A stretch of 52,622 nt of DNA from Lysobacteraceae bacterium (GTDB taxonomy: Bacteria; Pseudomonadota; Gammaproteobacteria; Xanthomonadales; Rhodanobacteraceae). The position numbers and the translations under genes are program-made. The notes below the pieces were generated by a model. The model was given only the letters and a program-made list of their open reading frames with translations. It ran no database searches and had not been told where the DNA came from. The stretch's first letter is position 1. The number at the start of each line of letters is the position of its first letter. Shown in pieces: positions 34,654-43,511 of this stretch. The stretch spans positions 1 through 52,622 of the forward strand of contig JAGWIC010000010.1 in assembly GCA_028866435.1 (NCBI GenBank), written 5' to 3'.

Positions 34654-37322
34654 GGCGGGGTTTCAGGTGGCGATGGCAGCGGCAGGCTGATGCGGATGGT
34701 GGTACCGCGGCCGTTGCCGGGCAAGGCCTCGACGCTGCCGCCGTGCGCACCGACCATGCCGCGACAGATCGCCAGCCCGAGCCCGGTGCCCTGTGGCGCG
34801 CGGTCGCCGCGCGAGACGGAATAGAACATGTCGAAGATGCGCGCGCGCTCTTCTTCCGGGATGCCCGGCCCCTGGTCGCGGACCTCCAGCAGCCAGCGCT
34901 CGCCGAGCGACTGACTGCTCACCCGCACCGGCGCGCCCGGCGGGGAGAATCGCGCGGCGTTCTCCAGGATGTTGAACAGCGCCTGCTCGATCAGCGCCGG
35001 ATGCACAAACAACAGCACCGTGTCGGCCGGCATCAGCACATCCACCCGCAAATCGGGAAACAGCTTGCGCAGCCGGCCGACCGCTGCCGCCACGATTTCG
35101 GCGGCGTCGGTCCAGTCGCGCGCCAGCTTGAGCGTGCCGTGGCCGAGCCGGGTCATGTCGAGCAGGTTCTGGATGTAGCGATCCAGCCGCTGGCCCTCGC
35201 CCAGGATCGACTCCAGCAGCTCGCGCCGCTCGTCTGCCGGGAGCTTCTCCTCGTAGCTGAGCAGGGTTCCGGCCGCGCCGATCATCGAGGCCAGCGGCGA
35301 GCGCAGGTCGTGCGACACCGACGACAACAGCGCGCTGCGCAGCCGCTCGGTTTCGCCCTGCACCCGCGCACTTTCCAGTTCGTCGGCCAGTCGCGCACGC
35401 TCCAGCGCACGGCCGATGTCCTGCACCATCGCCAGCGCCAGGCTGCGCCGGTCGGAATCCGGCTCGCCGTTCGCCCCGTCAAAGCGCAGCGCGGCGACGC
35501 CCAGGCGCTGGTCATCCACGCCCAGCGGCAGCATCCAGCAACCGGCACCGTTGAGCGTGTCGGTGAAGCGGCCGGCCGGTTCGGCGTGCTGCTCGCACCA
35601 GTCGGCGGCCGCGAGATCCTGCGGGCTGAGCGCCAGGCTGCGCGGCGCGGTGGCCACCGGATGCAGCACCTGGCCGGCATCGCGGGCGAGGATGGCCACC
35701 TCCGCGCCCAGCGCCCTGGCGAGCGCCTTCGCGCCGACCTCTCGTGCACCGTCGGCGTCGGTGCTGGCGGTCAGCCGCTGGCCCAGGCCAAGCAGCGCCC
35801 GCGCGCGCACCTGTGCCGCGCGCAGCGACTCCACCTGGCTGGCCAGCCGCGTGGCGAGCCGGCTGCATACCAGTGCCGCCACCAGGAACAGCGTCACCGC
35901 GAGGACGTCGTCGGCGTTGGCGATTTCCAGCGTGTAGCGCGGCACGGTGAAAAAGAAGTTGTAGCCGATGAAGCACATCATGGCCGTATAGACGGCCACC
36001 GCCATGCGTGTACGCACCGCCACCACCAGCACGGCGGTGAGGAAGATCAGCGACAGGTTGGCCACCGACAGGTAGCGCTCGGCGGCGAACGACAGGCCGA
36101 ACGCGGCCAGGATGGCCAGCGTGGCGAACCCGTATTCCCCGCGCGAACCGCGCCCGCCCGGCAAACGCAGGCGCAGGCGCAGGCGCGCCTGCGCGCGTTC
36201 GGCCGGTGTGGCGATGATGGTCAGTTCCATGTGCGCGCCCCGGCGCAGCAGCCGCTGGGTCAGCGAGATGCCGAGCATGCGTGCCAGCGGCCGTTCGCGG
36301 GTGCGGCCCAGGATGATCTGGCCCACCCCTTCGCGATCGGCGTGTGCCAGCAGCTCGTCGGCGACGACGTGACCACGCAGGATGATCGATTCGCCACCGA
36401 GCCGCCGCGCCAGCCGCATCGCGGCATCGAGACGCTCGCGCCGGACCGGGTCCAGCGCGGCACCGGTATCCACGAATACCACGCTCCACGGCGCACCGCG
36501 CCGCTCGGCGATGCGCCGCGCCACCCGCACCAGGTAGTCGCTCTGGCCGTGGCCGTCGATCGCCGCCAGCACGTGCCGGCGCACCGGCATGGCGCCGCCG
36601 CGCGCCAGCATGTGCTCGCGCAGGTCGCTGTCGACGTGGCCGGCGATGGTTTCAAGCGCCAGCTCGCGCAACGCAGCCAGGTTGGTGGGCGAGAAAAAGG
36701 CGTTGAGCGCCGCCGCCGCCGTCTCGGGCATGTACACCTTGCCCTGCTTGAGTCGTGCGATCAGCTCGCGCGGCGGCAGGTCGACCAGCACGATGTCGCG
36801 TACACGATCGAGGAAGGCGTCCGGCACCGTCTCGCGCACGGTGACGCCGGTGATGCGGCGCACCTGGTCGTTGAGGCTTTCCAGGTGCTGCACGTTGAGC
36901 GCGGTGTAGACCTCGATGCCGGCATCGAGCAATTCGGCGATGTCCTGCCAGCGCCGGGTATGGCGTCCGCCCGGCAGGTTGGTGTGGGCCAGTTCGTCCA
37001 CCAGCAGCACCGCGGGCTTGCGCGCCAGTGCGGCGTCCAGGTCGAACTCGGTGAAGTCGCGGCCGCGCCAGTTCACCGTGCGCCGGGGCAGCAGCTCCAG
37101 GCCTTCGAGCAGGGCCGCGGTTTCGTCGCGACCATGGGTCTCCACCAGACCCACCACCACATCCGTGCCCTGCCGCTTCAGTTCGCGCGCCGCCGACAGC
37201 ATGGCGAACGTCTTGCCCACGCCGGGCGCGGCGCCGAGGAAGATCTTCAGCCGATGGCTGCGCGCCACTTCCGCCGTGCTGAGCAGGGCGTCGGCGCGGG
37301 CGTCGCGAGAGGATTCTGTCAT
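34650..37322 (-). CDS. kdpD: KdpD sensor histidine kinase
   Basis: An 890-residue KdpD. The N-terminal KdpD domain has the Walker A motif GAAPGVGKT (30-38) and LLVDELAHTN (106-115). A universal-stress-protein-like domain follows (about 248-370). Four membrane segments (DUF4118) lie at about 400-490 and a GAF-like region at about 510-640. The kinase core has H671 in SSVSHDLRSPLASM, the N box FNILENAARFSPPG and the G boxes VRDQGPGIPEE and GTGLGLAIC. It senses potassium limitation and phosphorylates KdpE. It starts 113 bases after the kdpC stop. Confidence 0.97.
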   Translation of the reverse strand: MTESSRDARADALLSTAEVARSHRLKIFLGAAPGVGKTFAMLSAARELKRQGTDVVVGLVETHGRDETAALLEGLELLPRRTVNWRGRDFTEFDLDAALARKPAVLLVDELAHTNLPGGRHTRRWQDIAELLDAGIEVYTALNVQHLESLNDQVRRITGVTVRETVPDAFLDRVRDIVLVDLPPRELIARLKQGKVYMPETAAAALNAFFSPTNLAALRELALETIAGHVDSDLREHMLARGGAMPVRRHVLAAIDGHGQSDYLVRVARRIAERRGAPWSVVFVDTGAALDPVRRERLDAAMRLARRLGGESIILRGHVVADELLAHADREGVGQIILGRTRERPLARMLGISLTQRLLRRGAHMELTIIATPAERAQARLRLRLRLPGGRGSRGEYGFATLAILAAFGLSFAAERYLSVANLSLIFLTAVLVVAVRTRMAVAVYTAMMCFIGYNFFFTVPRYTLEIANADDVLAVTLFLVAALVCSRLATRLASQVESLRAAQVRARALLGLGQRLTASTDADGAREVGAKALARALGAEVAILARDAGQVLHPVATAPRSLALSPQDLAAADWCEQHAEPAGRFTDTLNGAGCWMLPLGVDDQRLGVAALRFDGANGEPDSDRRSLALAMVQDIGRALERARLADELESARVQGETERLRSALLSSVSHDLRSPLASMIGAAGTLLSYEEKLPADERRELLESILGEGQRLDRYIQNLLDMTRLGHGTLKLARDWTDAAEIVAAAVGRLRKLFPDLRVDVLMPADTVLLFVHPALIEQALFNILENAARFSPPGAPVRVSSQSLGERWLLEVRDQGPGIPEEERARIFDMFYSVSRGDRAPQGTGLGLAICRGMVGAHGGSVEALPGNGRGTTIRISLPLPSPPETPP

Positions 37323-37435
37323 TGGCGGATCTCGTCTATGCCATCGTCATGGTCCCACCGAAGCCGTTCGCCCGCACGCGGCACGCGCTTACTCGGGCGA
37401 AGCGGGCGAAGGCCGGCGGGCAGCGAAACTCCAGC

Positions 37436-38014
37436 TCATTGCCCGACTGGCGCATCCAGCGCCAGGTTGAGCCGCAGCACGTCGACGCGCGGCTCGCCCA
37501 GGATGCCCAGTTGGCGCCCCTGCGTATAGCGCCGCACCAGCGACCGCACCTGGGCGACGTCCAGGTGACGCAACCGCGCCACGCGGGCCACCTGGTACTG
37601 CGCGGCCGCCGGGCTGATCTGCGGGTCGAGGCCGCTGGCCGAGGCGGTGACCAGGTCCACCGGCACCGGCGCGGTGTTGCCCGGATCGGCCGCGCGCAGC
37701 GCGGCGATGCGCTGCCTCACCGCCTCGACCAGTGCCGGATTGGTCGGGCCGAGGTTGGAGCCCGATGAGGAGCCGCCGTTGTACGGATGGGGCGAGGTCG
37801 CCGACGGCCGGCCCCAGAAATACTTCGGGTCGGTGAACGACTGCCCGATCAGGACGGAGCCGACCGGCTTGCCGCCGCGGATGACCAGGCTGCCGTTGGC
37901 CTGACGCGGAAAGATCAGCTGGGCCAGCCCGGTGGCGGCCAGCGGATACAGCACGCCGGTGATCACGGTCAGCACCAGCAACAGCATGAAGGATTGACGT
38001 AGTAGTTTGCTCAT
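37436..38014 (-). CDS. kdpC: KdpC subunit of the potassium-transporting ATPase
   Basis: A 192-residue KdpC. One N-terminal membrane segment ([18 protein letters not shown], 9-26) anchors the protein. [21 protein letters not shown] and [12 protein letters not shown] are family signatures, and [18 protein letters not shown] is the typical C-terminal part. KdpC stabilises the KdpA-KdpB complex. Unusually, it is separated from kdpB by a 71-residue protein gene and an outer-membrane protein gene. Confidence 0.97.
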   Translation of the reverse strand: MSKLLRQSFMLLLVLTVITGVLYPLAATGLAQLIFPRQANGSLVIRGGKPVGSVLIGQSFTDPKYFWGRPSATSPHPYNGGSSSGSNLGPTNPALVEAVRQRIAALRAADPGNTAPVPVDLVTASASGLDPQISPAAAQYQVARVARLRHLDVAQVRSLVRRYTQGRQLGILGEPRVDVLRLNLALDAPVGQ

Positions 38015-38040
38015 GGGTGGTCACCGCTCTTTTTGAAAGT

Positions 38041-38089
38041 GCGGCCATGGATGGCCGCTTGTTGCTCTTCGCGATCATGGATAGATCGC
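38041..38089 (-). promoter_or_regulatory. two hairpins in the gap before kdpC
   Basis: The gap between the TorF-like gene and kdpC holds two perfect dyads. 38041-38058 is an 8-bp stem (GCGGCCAT / ATGGCCGC) with a two-base centre, and 38071-38089 is a 6-bp stem (GCGATC / GATCGC) with a seven-base loop. Neither is followed by a T-run, so mRNA processing, stability or partial attenuation is more likely than full termination. Confidence 0.45.
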
Positions 38090-38090
38090 A

Positions 38091-38900
38091 TTAGTAGGTT
38101 CCCTGCAGCATCACGAAACCGCGGGTGCCACCGACATTGCGGGTGTCGCTGGCGTTGAGGAAGCTGGACGTACGGCGGTAGAAGTCCGCGTTGGTCGCAT
38201 AGGTGACACCGCCGCTGAGCGACCAGTGGCCATTGAGCTGGGCCTTCAGCGTGGCGCCGACATCGCTGTAGCTTGGATTGCGCGCCCCGTTGGCCAAGAG
38301 GACCACCAGCGTGGTGGTGTAGTGCGTGTGACCGGCATGCAAGGCCACGCTCCACACGTCGTTCAGCGGAATCGCCGCATCCAGTTGCAGATAATCGGTG
38401 CCCTTCGAATCGCCGGTATAGCCCTGCTCGGTATCCACGCCGAAGTAATCAGTCAGCGCGTGGTTGTATTTCAGGGTTAACTGTTTCCAGGTCAGCGCGG
38501 CATTCGCCTCGAGGGTATTCAGCGAGCGCGAGGCCAGACCGGCCTGATTCAGATTGGCGCCCGGATAGACATAGCCATAGAGGCCTGCGCGCCACGACCA
38601 GTCGCTGTTGATGGACTGGCCGTAGCTGGCATACAGATCCAGCTCCATCGCGCCGCCCGGGTAGCTGCGCTCGCTGATGCTGGAACCCCAGAAGCCGGCC
38701 GCGAAGCCGTCGGGGCTGGCGTAGTCGGCACCGCCCTGGATCGCTGGCCGGCCCCAGGTCTGGGTGAGACCGCGGAACATGTAGTCGCTGGTCACCGCGA
38801 CATTGCCGGTGACCGGGCTGGCCGGCGCGCCGTCAGCGTGTGCTGCCGTGATGCCGGCGAGAGAGAAAAGGGCTGCTTCAGCGAGGGAACGCACTTTCAT
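38091..38900 (-). CDS. TorF-family putative porin inside the kdp operon
   Basis: A 269-residue outer-membrane protein from ATG 38900. It has a signal peptide (MKVRSLAEAALFSLAGITAA, then HADG). GNVAVTSDYMFRGLTQTWGRPAIQGG is the hallmark opening of the TorF family of putative porins, and the protein ends in MLQGTY with an aromatic residue. Ten consecutive G (plus strand, 38901-38910) touch the start codon. An in-frame ATG at 38969 overlaps the stop of the 71-residue gene (TGATG) and would add 23 residues read through that run as Pro-Pro-Pro, but would spoil the signal peptide. A role in outer-membrane potassium entry is suggested by position only. Confidence 0.85.
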   Translation of the reverse strand: MKVRSLAEAALFSLAGITAAHADGAPASPVTGNVAVTSDYMFRGLTQTWGRPAIQGGADYASPDGFAAGFWGSSISERSYPGGAMELDLYASYGQSINSDWSWRAGLYGYVYPGANLNQAGLASRSLNTLEANAALTWKQLTLKYNHALTDYFGVDTEQGYTGDSKGTDYLQLDAAIPLNDVWSVALHAGHTHYTTTLVVLLANGARNPSYSDVGATLKAQLNGHWSLSGGVTYATNADFYRRTSSFLNASDTRNVGGTRGFVMLQGTY

Positions 38901-38910
38901 GGGGGGGGGG
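38901..38910. repeat. ten-base homopolymer (G on plus strand) abutting a start codon
   Basis: A run of ten G, C on the coding strand, lies between a GGAG element and the ATG of the TorF-like gene. GGAG is 14 bases from the ATG, longer than ideal, so loss or gain of bases could change translation. A sequencing error in the run is also possible. Confidence 0.8.
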
Positions 38911-38968
38911 AAAACTCCGGCGTCGAACCCGGCTCGGGCGACGCTCATCGTGACAAGGGGAAACGGCA

Positions 38969-39184
38969 TCAGATACCGGCATAACCGCCGAGGGTGTACT
39001 CGTCGTCACATTCGGCCGCGACATCGACCGCAGTTCGCGGCAGCGGCACGATCTGCGGCGCGCGCACGGCGAGGATGGGCAACGCGATCACCACGTCGCA
39101 GTCGGCATCTTTGGCGGACAGACGCAGCTCCATCTCGGGATGGGTGGCGTCAGGGAAGGAAACGGATACTTTGAGGGTCTGCAT
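38969..39184 (-). CDS. 71-residue hypothetical protein between kdpB and the porin gene
   Basis: ATG 39184 has AGGAAG eight bases upstream, so translation is likely. The protein begins MQTLKVSVSFPDATHPEMEL, has no signal peptide or membrane segment, and carries an acidic C-terminal half (VAAECDDEYTLGGYAGI). I do not recognise a family. It sits 63 bases after kdpB. Its stop overlaps a possible ATG of the porin frame (TGATG). A role in the Kdp system is suggested only by position. Confidence 0.65.
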   Translation of the reverse strand: MQTLKVSVSFPDATHPEMELRLSAKDADCDVVIALPILAVRAPQIVPLPRTAVDVAAECDDEYTLGGYAGI

Positions 39185-39247
39185 GACTTGGACTTCCTAT
39201 GGCAGGCTCCGCGCAGCCGACGATCGCCGGCCGCGCGATCGATCGAC

Positions 39248-41317
39248 TCAGGCCAGGTGCAACACCACCAGCAGCATGTCGATCAACTTGATACCGAGGA
39301 ACGGCACCACGATGCCACCGAGCCCGTACACCAGCAGGTTGCGACGCAGCAGCGCGCCGGCACCGAGCGCCCGATACTTCACGCCCTTGAGCGCCAGCGG
39401 GATCAGGAAAATGATGATCAGCGCATTGAAGATCACTGCCGACAGGATCGCGCTCTGCGGCGTCGCCAGGTGCATCACGTTGAGGGCATTGAGCGCCGGA
39501 TAGGTGGTCGCGAACGCGGCCGGAATGATCGCGAAGTACTTGGCGATGTCGTTGGAGATGGAGAACGTGGTGAGCGCGCCGCGGGTGATCAGCATCTGCT
39601 TGCCGATCTCCACCACCTCGATCAACTTGGTCGGGTTGGAGTCGAGGTCGACCATGTTGCCGGCTTCCTTGGCCGCCTGGGTACCGGTGTTCATCGCCAC
39701 CGCCACGTCGGCCTGGGCCAGCGCCGGCGCGTCGTTGGTGCCGTCGCCGCACATCGCCACCAGCCGGTTCTCGGCCTGGATGTCGCGGATCAGCCTGAGC
39801 TTGGCTTCCGGCGTGGCCTCGGCGAGAAAATCGTCCACGCCGGCCTCCGCCGCGATCGCCGCCGCGGTGAGCGGGTTGTCGCCGGTGATCATGATGGTCT
39901 TGATGCCCATCCTGCGCATCTCGGCGAAACGCTCCTTGATGCCCGACTTGACGATGTCCTTGAGCTCGATCACGCCCAGCGCGCGATTGCCTTCGGCGAC
40001 GATCAGCGGAGTCGCACCGCGGCGTGCCACTTCCTCGGCGATCCGCCTGACGAGCGGCGGCAGGTGGCTGCTCTGCGTCTCCAGGTATCTTTCCACCGCA
40101 TCGATGGCGCCCTTGCGGATGTGCCGGTCGCCCAGGTCGACGCCGCTCATGCGGGTCTGCGCGGTGAACGGCACGAACTGCGCCTGATCCGATGCCCCCG
40201 CTTCGCGCAGGCCGAAGCGCTCGCCAGCGAGCACCACGATGCTGCGACCCTCGGGCGTCTCGTCGGCCAGGGAGGCCAGCTGCGCCGCATCGGCCAGCAC
40301 GTTTTCCGCGATGCCGGGCGCGGCATGAAACGCCACCGCCTGGCGGTTGCCCAGGGTGATCGTGCCGGTCTTGTCCAAGAGCAGCACGTCGACATCGCCG
40401 GCCGCTTCCACCGCGCGGCCCGAGGTGGCGATCACGTTGGCGCGGATCATCCGGTCCATCCCGGCGATGCCGATGGCTGAGAGCAGCGCGCCGATGGTGG
40501 TGGGGATCAGGCACACCAGCAGGGCGATCAGCACGGTCAGCGTGATCGGGTTGCCGGTACCGGCGGCCTGCACGCTGTAGCTCGAGTACGGCAGCAAGGT
40601 GGCGCAGGCCAGCAGAAAGATCAGGGTGAACTTGGCCAGCAGGATCGTCAGCGCGATCTCGTTCGGCGTCTTGCGGCGCTTGGAGCCCTCGACCATCGCG
40701 ATCATGCGGTCGAGGAAACTCTCGCCCGGGTTGCTGGTGATGCGCACCACCAGCCAGTCGGACAGCAGCTGGGTGCCGCCGGTGACCGCGCTGCGGTCGC
40801 CGCCGGATTCGCGGATCACCGGCGCGGACTCGCCGGTGATCGCGCTCTCGTTGACGCTGGCCGCACCCACCACCACCTCGCCGTCGCCGGGGATCTGCTC
40901 GCCGGCCTCGACCAGCACGTGGTGGCCGGTGCGCAGGTCGGCGGAGGAAACGACGGTGATCGCGGCCTCGCGGCTGGGGCCGGCCAGCTTCTTCGCCACC
41001 ACGTCCCGGCGCGAGCCGCGCAGCGCATCGGCCTGCGCCTTGCCGCGGCCTTCGGCCAGTGCCTCGGCGAAATTGGCGAACAGCAGGGTGAACCACAGCC
41101 ACAGGCTGACCCAGAAGATGAAGCCGGTCGGCGCCTCGCCGTGGCCGGCCAGCGCCTGCAGCCACAGCGCCGTGGTCAGCACGCTGCAGACGAACACCAC
41201 GAACATCACCGGGTTGCGGAACTGCAGCCGCGGCGACAGCTTGCGGAACGAATCGGCGACGGCCTTGAGTACCAGCTCACGGCTGAAGCTGCTCGCCGCT
41301 TGAGTATGCGAAGTCAT
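39248..41317 (-). CDS. kdpB: KdpB, ATPase subunit of the potassium pump
   Basis: A 689-residue P-type ATPase. The TGES motif is at 161-164, the phosphorylated aspartate is D315 in [14 protein letters not shown], and the hinge motif is [39 protein letters not shown] is typical of KdpB. It hydrolyses ATP to drive potassium import through KdpA. It lies 3 bases after the kdpA stop on the same strand. Confidence 0.99.
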   Translation of the reverse strand: MTSHTQAASSFSRELVLKAVADSFRKLSPRLQFRNPVMFVVFVCSVLTTALWLQALAGHGEAPTGFIFWVSLWLWFTLLFANFAEALAEGRGKAQADALRGSRRDVVAKKLAGPSREAAITVVSSADLRTGHHVLVEAGEQIPGDGEVVVGAASVNESAITGESAPVIRESGGDRSAVTGGTQLLSDWLVVRITSNPGESFLDRMIAMVEGSKRRKTPNEIALTILLAKFTLIFLLACATLLPYSSYSVQAAGTGNPITLTVLIALLVCLIPTTIGALLSAIGIAGMDRMIRANVIATSGRAVEAAGDVDVLLLDKTGTITLGNRQAVAFHAAPGIAENVLADAAQLASLADETPEGRSIVVLAGERFGLREAGASDQAQFVPFTAQTRMSGVDLGDRHIRKGAIDAVERYLETQSSHLPPLVRRIAEEVARRGATPLIVAEGNRALGVIELKDIVKSGIKERFAEMRRMGIKTIMITGDNPLTAAAIAAEAGVDDFLAEATPEAKLRLIRDIQAENRLVAMCGDGTNDAPALAQADVAVAMNTGTQAAKEAGNMVDLDSNPTKLIEVVEIGKQMLITRGALTTFSISNDIAKYFAIIPAAFATTYPALNALNVMHLATPQSAILSAVIFNALIIIFLIPLALKGVKYRALGAGALLRRNLLVYGLGGIVVPFLGIKLIDMLLVVLHLA

Positions 41318-41320
41318 GGA

Positions 41321-43129
41321 TCAGTGCCCCATTGCGGACATGAGTTGCTCGGCGATCGGCCCCAGGGCCAGTGCCGGCAGGAAGGTAAGTGCGCCGATCA
41401 CGATCACCACGCAGGCCAGCAGCGTGATGAACAGCGGCGTGTGCGTGGGCAGCGTGCCGGCCGAGGCGGGTACGTGGCGCTTGGCAGCCAGTGCCCCGGC
41501 CATCGCCAGCATCGCCACGATCAGCGGAAAGCGCGCCAGGAACATGCACACGCCCAGCAGCACATTCCAGAACGGCGTGTTGGCGGACAGTCCGGCGAAC
41601 GCGCTGCCGTTGTTGTTGGAGGCCGAGCTGACCGCGTAAAGCATCTCGCTGAAGCCGTGCGCCCCCGGGTTGGTGATGCCCGCCACGCCGGCCGGCACCA
41701 TCACCGCGATGGCCGTGCCGATAACCACCAGAGCACACGGAATCAGCACGGCGAGGCTGGCCATTTTCATCTCGTAGGCCTCGATCTTCTTGCCCAGGTA
41801 TTCGGGCGTGCGGCCTACCATCAGGCCGGCAATGAACACCGCGACCACGGCAAAGGCCAGCATGCCGTACAGACCGGAGCCGACGCCGCCGAAGATCACC
41901 TCGCCCAGCTGGATCAGCCACATCGGGATCAGCCCACCCAGCGGAGTGAACGAGTCGTGCATCGCGTTCACTGAACCATTCGAGGCAGCGGTGGTAGCGG
42001 TGGCCCAGATCGTCGAGTTGACGATGCCGAAGCGGGTCTCCTTGCCCTCCATGTTGCCGCCGGCCTGCAGCGCCGAGGCGTGCTGGTCCACGCCCAGATG
42101 CGCCAGCAGCGGGTTGCCGGCCTGCTCTGCCGCCGTGCAGGCCAGCAGCAGCGGGATGAAGATCACCAGCATCACCGCCAGCAGCGACCAGCCCTGGCGT
42201 CGGTCACCCACCATCGCGCCGAAGGTGTAGCAGAGCGCCGCCGGGATCAGCAGAAGCGAGAGCATCTCGAGGAAGTTGCTGAGCGGGGTCGGGTTCTCGA
42301 ACGGGTGCGCCGAGTTGACATTGAAGAAGCCACCACCGTTGGTGCCCAGCTGCTTGATCGCGATCTGCGAGGCGGCCGGCCCCATCGGCAAGGTCTGGGT
42401 CGACACCTCGGTCGGCTTCATCACCGGATTGCCGGCCTTGTCCTTCACGGCCGCACCGGAAGCATCCAGCACCGGCTCGCTGACCGTGCTGACTTGGACT
42501 ACCGGCACGCTGAGATACGGCTTGAAGTTCTGCACCACCCCTTGCGACACCAGCAGCAGGGTCAGCAGCAGCGACAGCGGCAGCAGTACATAAAGCGTGC
42601 TGCGCGTCAGATCGACCCAGAAGTTGCCCAGGCCCGCTGCGCTGCGCCGACTGAAGCCGCGGATCACCGCGATCAGCACCGCAATGCCGGTGGCAGCGGA
42701 GACGAAGTTCTGCACCGCCAGGCCCAGCATCTGGGTCAGGTAGCTCATCGTCGACTCGCCGCCGTAGCCCTGCCAGTTGGTGTTGGTGGCGAAGCTGATC
42801 GCGGTGTTCATCGACGAGTCCGGCGACACCGCGCCGAAGTGCTGCGGGTTCAGCGGCAGCCACAGTTGCAGGCGCTGCAATGCATACACCACCAGCACGC
42901 CGAGGACATTGAACAGCAGCATGGCCAGCGCGTAGCGCTTCCAGCCCATGTCCTCGTCGGCACGGATGCCGCACAGCCGGTAGATCAGCCGCTCGCTGCC
43001 CGCGCCGATCCGGGTGACGCGATTGGGCGTGTCGGAAAACACCGCTGCCATGTAGCCGCCCAGCGGCTTCACCAGCAACAGCAGCACGACCAGGTACAGC
43101 CCCATCTGGAAATAATCATTGGTGCTCAT
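41321..43129 (-). CDS. kdpA: KdpA, potassium-binding channel-like subunit
   Basis: A 602-residue membrane protein from ATG 43129. The four filter-like loops are recognisable: one in SFATNTNWQGYGGESTMSY, one in LGTNGGGFFNVNSAHPFENP, one in STIWATATTAASNGSVNAM and one in SASNNNGSAFAGLSANTPFW. The start overlaps the kdpF stop (ATGA). It selects and carries potassium for the ATPase KdpB. Confidence 0.99.
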   Translation of the reverse strand: MSTNDYFQMGLYLVVLLLLVKPLGGYMAAVFSDTPNRVTRIGAGSERLIYRLCGIRADEDMGWKRYALAMLLFNVLGVLVVYALQRLQLWLPLNPQHFGAVSPDSSMNTAISFATNTNWQGYGGESTMSYLTQMLGLAVQNFVSAATGIAVLIAVIRGFSRRSAAGLGNFWVDLTRSTLYVLLPLSLLLTLLLVSQGVVQNFKPYLSVPVVQVSTVSEPVLDASGAAVKDKAGNPVMKPTEVSTQTLPMGPAASQIAIKQLGTNGGGFFNVNSAHPFENPTPLSNFLEMLSLLLIPAALCYTFGAMVGDRRQGWSLLAVMLVIFIPLLLACTAAEQAGNPLLAHLGVDQHASALQAGGNMEGKETRFGIVNSTIWATATTAASNGSVNAMHDSFTPLGGLIPMWLIQLGEVIFGGVGSGLYGMLAFAVVAVFIAGLMVGRTPEYLGKKIEAYEMKMASLAVLIPCALVVIGTAIAVMVPAGVAGITNPGAHGFSEMLYAVSSASNNNGSAFAGLSANTPFWNVLLGVCMFLARFPLIVAMLAMAGALAAKRHVPASAGTLPTHTPLFITLLACVVIVIGALTFLPALALGPIAEQLMSAMGH

Positions 43130-43218
43130 TCGAACCACTCCGGCTTGAGCAGGGCCACGCACAGATACACGGCCAGTGCGACCGCGATCAGCGCGGCGAT
43201 GACGTAAAGGAGATTCAT
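43126..43218 (-). CDS. kdpF: KdpF small membrane subunit
   Basis: A 30-residue peptide, too short for usual gene finding. It begins MNLLYVIAALIAVALAVYL and ends VALLKPEWFE, a single membrane helix followed by the KPE-F ending seen in KdpF. Its TGA overlaps the kdpA ATG. KdpF stabilises the KdpABC complex (family knowledge). The ribosome binding site is weak. Confidence 0.92.
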   Translation of the reverse strand: MNLLYVIAALIAVALAVYLCVALLKPEWFE

Positions 43219-43270
43219 GACGAAAAACTCATGCAAGAGGGACAGTCAGGATCACGCACGCCGACCGGCG

Positions 43271-43363
43271 TCACCGCCGTGGGTCCAGCCGGTCACAGAC
43301 CAGCACGAAACCCAGGGTGGCCGCGCAAAGCACAAGCAGTAACAGCAGGTAAACGAAGTCCAT
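43271..43363 (-). CDS. 30-residue membrane peptide at the head of the kdp operon
   Basis: ATG 43363 has GAGG eight bases upstream and opens a 30-codon frame: MDFVYLLLLLVLCAATLGFV, then LVCDRLDPRR. It is one hydrophobic helix with a basic, CDRL-containing end, of the same size as KdpF but of different sequence. It precedes kdpF by 52 bases on the same strand. Small peptides of this kind may be an accessory Kdp subunit, but I cannot name a family with certainty. Confidence 0.7.
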   Translation of the reverse strand: MDFVYLLLLLVLCAATLGFVLVCDRLDPRR

Positions 43364-43419
43364 CGGTGCCGCCTCGTTGAACGAAGGCCGGCACTTTAGA
43401 AACAGGCGCATAAGAAGGG

Positions 43420-43480
43420 GGTAGCGATTCGACGCCAGCGCGTATAGAACGCGTAAATTTTTCGCACTGGGCAGGCTTCG
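43420..43480 (-). promoter_or_regulatory. candidate kdp control region (AT-rich patch)
   Basis: Upstream of the first small gene the minus strand has an unusually AT-rich patch, AAAAATTTACGCGTTCTATAC, split here as AAAAATTTAC then GCG then TTCTATAC. KdpE sites in E. coli are also built of T-rich TTTATAC/TTTACA elements, and TATACG could be a -10 box. The match is loose. Confidence 0.3.
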
Positions 43481-43511
43481 CGGAGCTGGCAACCAGCCGC
43501 CTGGGCGGCGC

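Noticed and set aside
34182-37529. 1115-codon open frame on the plus strand across kdpD/kdpE
   Set aside because: It is antisense to well-supported kdpD and kdpE, is rich in Arg, His and Gln, and has no recognisable domain. It arises from high GC at third positions.
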